Shown here piece after piece: positions 6,830 through 7,144 of a stretch of 7,144 nt of DNA. Source of the DNA: Cyanobacteria bacterium K_DeepCast_35m_m2_023 (GTDB lineage: Bacteria > Cyanobacteriota > Cyanobacteriia > PCC-6307 > Cyanobiaceae). Position numbers and translations under genes: made by a program. The notes below the pieces were generated by a model that had not been told where the DNA came from, searched no databases, and saw only the letters and a list, made by a program, of their open reading frames with translations. Location: positions 1 through 7,144 of the forward strand of contig VGQR01000097.1 in the NCBI GenBank assembly GCA_016882345.1, given 5' to 3'. Every line of letters starts with the position of its first letter. Position 1 is the first letter of the stretch.

Positions 6830-7144
6830 ATGGTTCGTCGCACCCAAGGCTCCGCCGATCAGGCTACGTCTCCTGTTGTCTTCAGAGTGAGACAGCCGCG
6901 GATCGATTCCCTGATGTGGCATCTGTTGTCATCGCGAGCCCAACAACGGCAAACTGGTTATGTGTTGCAGATCGCTGTTCTTACAATTTTTGTTCTTGTG
7001 GTTGGTGTAGCGGCGATCCTTGCGCGTACTTCGGGTGGATTAATCGGTGCATCTCTTCAGGCTAGGAATCGTGAAGCCAGAGACACTGCTGAGAGCGCTA
7101 TCATGGAGTTCGTGAACACCATGAATCGCGAACCAAATCGCTAT
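6830..7144 (+). CDS. Partial membrane-anchored protein, possibly prepilin/PilX-like (3' end outside the window)
   Basis: An open frame runs from the ATG at 6830 to the window edge (105 codons, no stop); an in-frame TGA at 6806 limits the upstream end. The product starts with about 43 polar, arginine-rich residues. It then has one strongly hydrophobic segment (about 44-64, YVLQIAVLTIFVLVVGVAAI), followed by a polar region that could be helical (SLQARNREARDTAESAIMEF, 75-94). A Gly-Tyr at 43-44 followed by a hydrophobic helix and then an Arg/Ala/Glu-rich stretch recalls PilX-like or other minor-pilin N-termini. The glutamate usual at +5 of prepilins is missing (Ile48). M29 is an alternative start giving a shorter leader; no clear Shine-Dalgarno precedes either. 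GC is 52% and third-position GC 49%, much lower than in serS. The coding call is fairly safe; the pilin-like reading is tentative, and any single-pass membrane protein would also fit. Confidence 0.68.
   Translation, partial: MVRRTQGSADQATSPVVFRVRQPRIDSLMWHLLSSRAQQRQTGYVLQIAVLTIFVLVVGVAAILARTSGGLIGASLQARNREARDTAESAIMEFVNTMNREPNRY

Noticed and set aside
6649..6843. 64-codon minus-strand open frame in the serS upstream region
   Set aside because: It overlaps the start of the divergent plus-strand gene and the presumed promoter region, has no Shine-Dalgarno, and resembles no known protein. A small real gene cannot be fully excluded.
1..7144. Mobile element, CRISPR array, tRNA, rRNA or defence system
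   Set aside because: I found no transposase or integrase coding sequence, no regularly spaced repeats, no tRNA-like cloverleaf, and no terminal inverted repeats flanking a segment.

Overview
The window looks like chromosomal DNA from a high-GC picocyanobacterium of the Synechococcus/Cyanobium type. I infer this from the cyanobacterial style of the PNPase, SerRS, S14 and site-2 protease sequences, from the bacterial cyclic-nucleotide-gated (MscS plus CNMP) channel, from two copies of the cyanobacterial octamer GCGATCGC, and from high GC (67% in a 60-bp block counted in serS). No species can be assigned from the sequence alone.

Layout. Five complete genes lie on the minus strand, read from right to left: serS (seryl-tRNA synthetase, 6589-5312), an MscS-like channel with a C-terminal cyclic-nucleotide-binding domain (5315-3879), rseP (site-2 zinc metalloprotease, 3852-2764), rpsN (ribosomal protein S14, 2702-2400) and pnp (polyribonucleotide nucleotidyltransferase, 2192-57). 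The first four look like one transcription unit. serS and the channel gene overlap by four bases, the next gaps are 26 and 61 bp, and an intrinsic terminator (2324-2349) follows rpsN. pnp lies beyond that terminator with its own roughly 130-bp leader and its own strong terminator (14-38).

At the right edge, a 240-bp AT-rich divergent intergenic region (6590-6829) separates serS from a plus-strand gene that runs off the window (6830-7144, 105 codons seen). That gene has one N-terminal membrane segment. It resembles the N-terminal region of PilX-like or other prepilin-like proteins, but I cannot name it with confidence. Its overall GC (52%) and third-position GC (49%) are far below those of the neighbouring housekeeping genes.

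How the genes fit together. The minus-strand block is core gene expression and envelope function: tRNA charging, ribosome assembly, RNA turnover and regulated intramembrane proteolysis, plus one ion channel that may respond to cyclic nucleotides. I see no mobile element, CRISPR array, rRNA, tRNA or defence system. The less ordinary points are the translationally coupled channel, a hairpin that abuts the rpsN start codon, and the compositionally distinct partial gene at the right edge.
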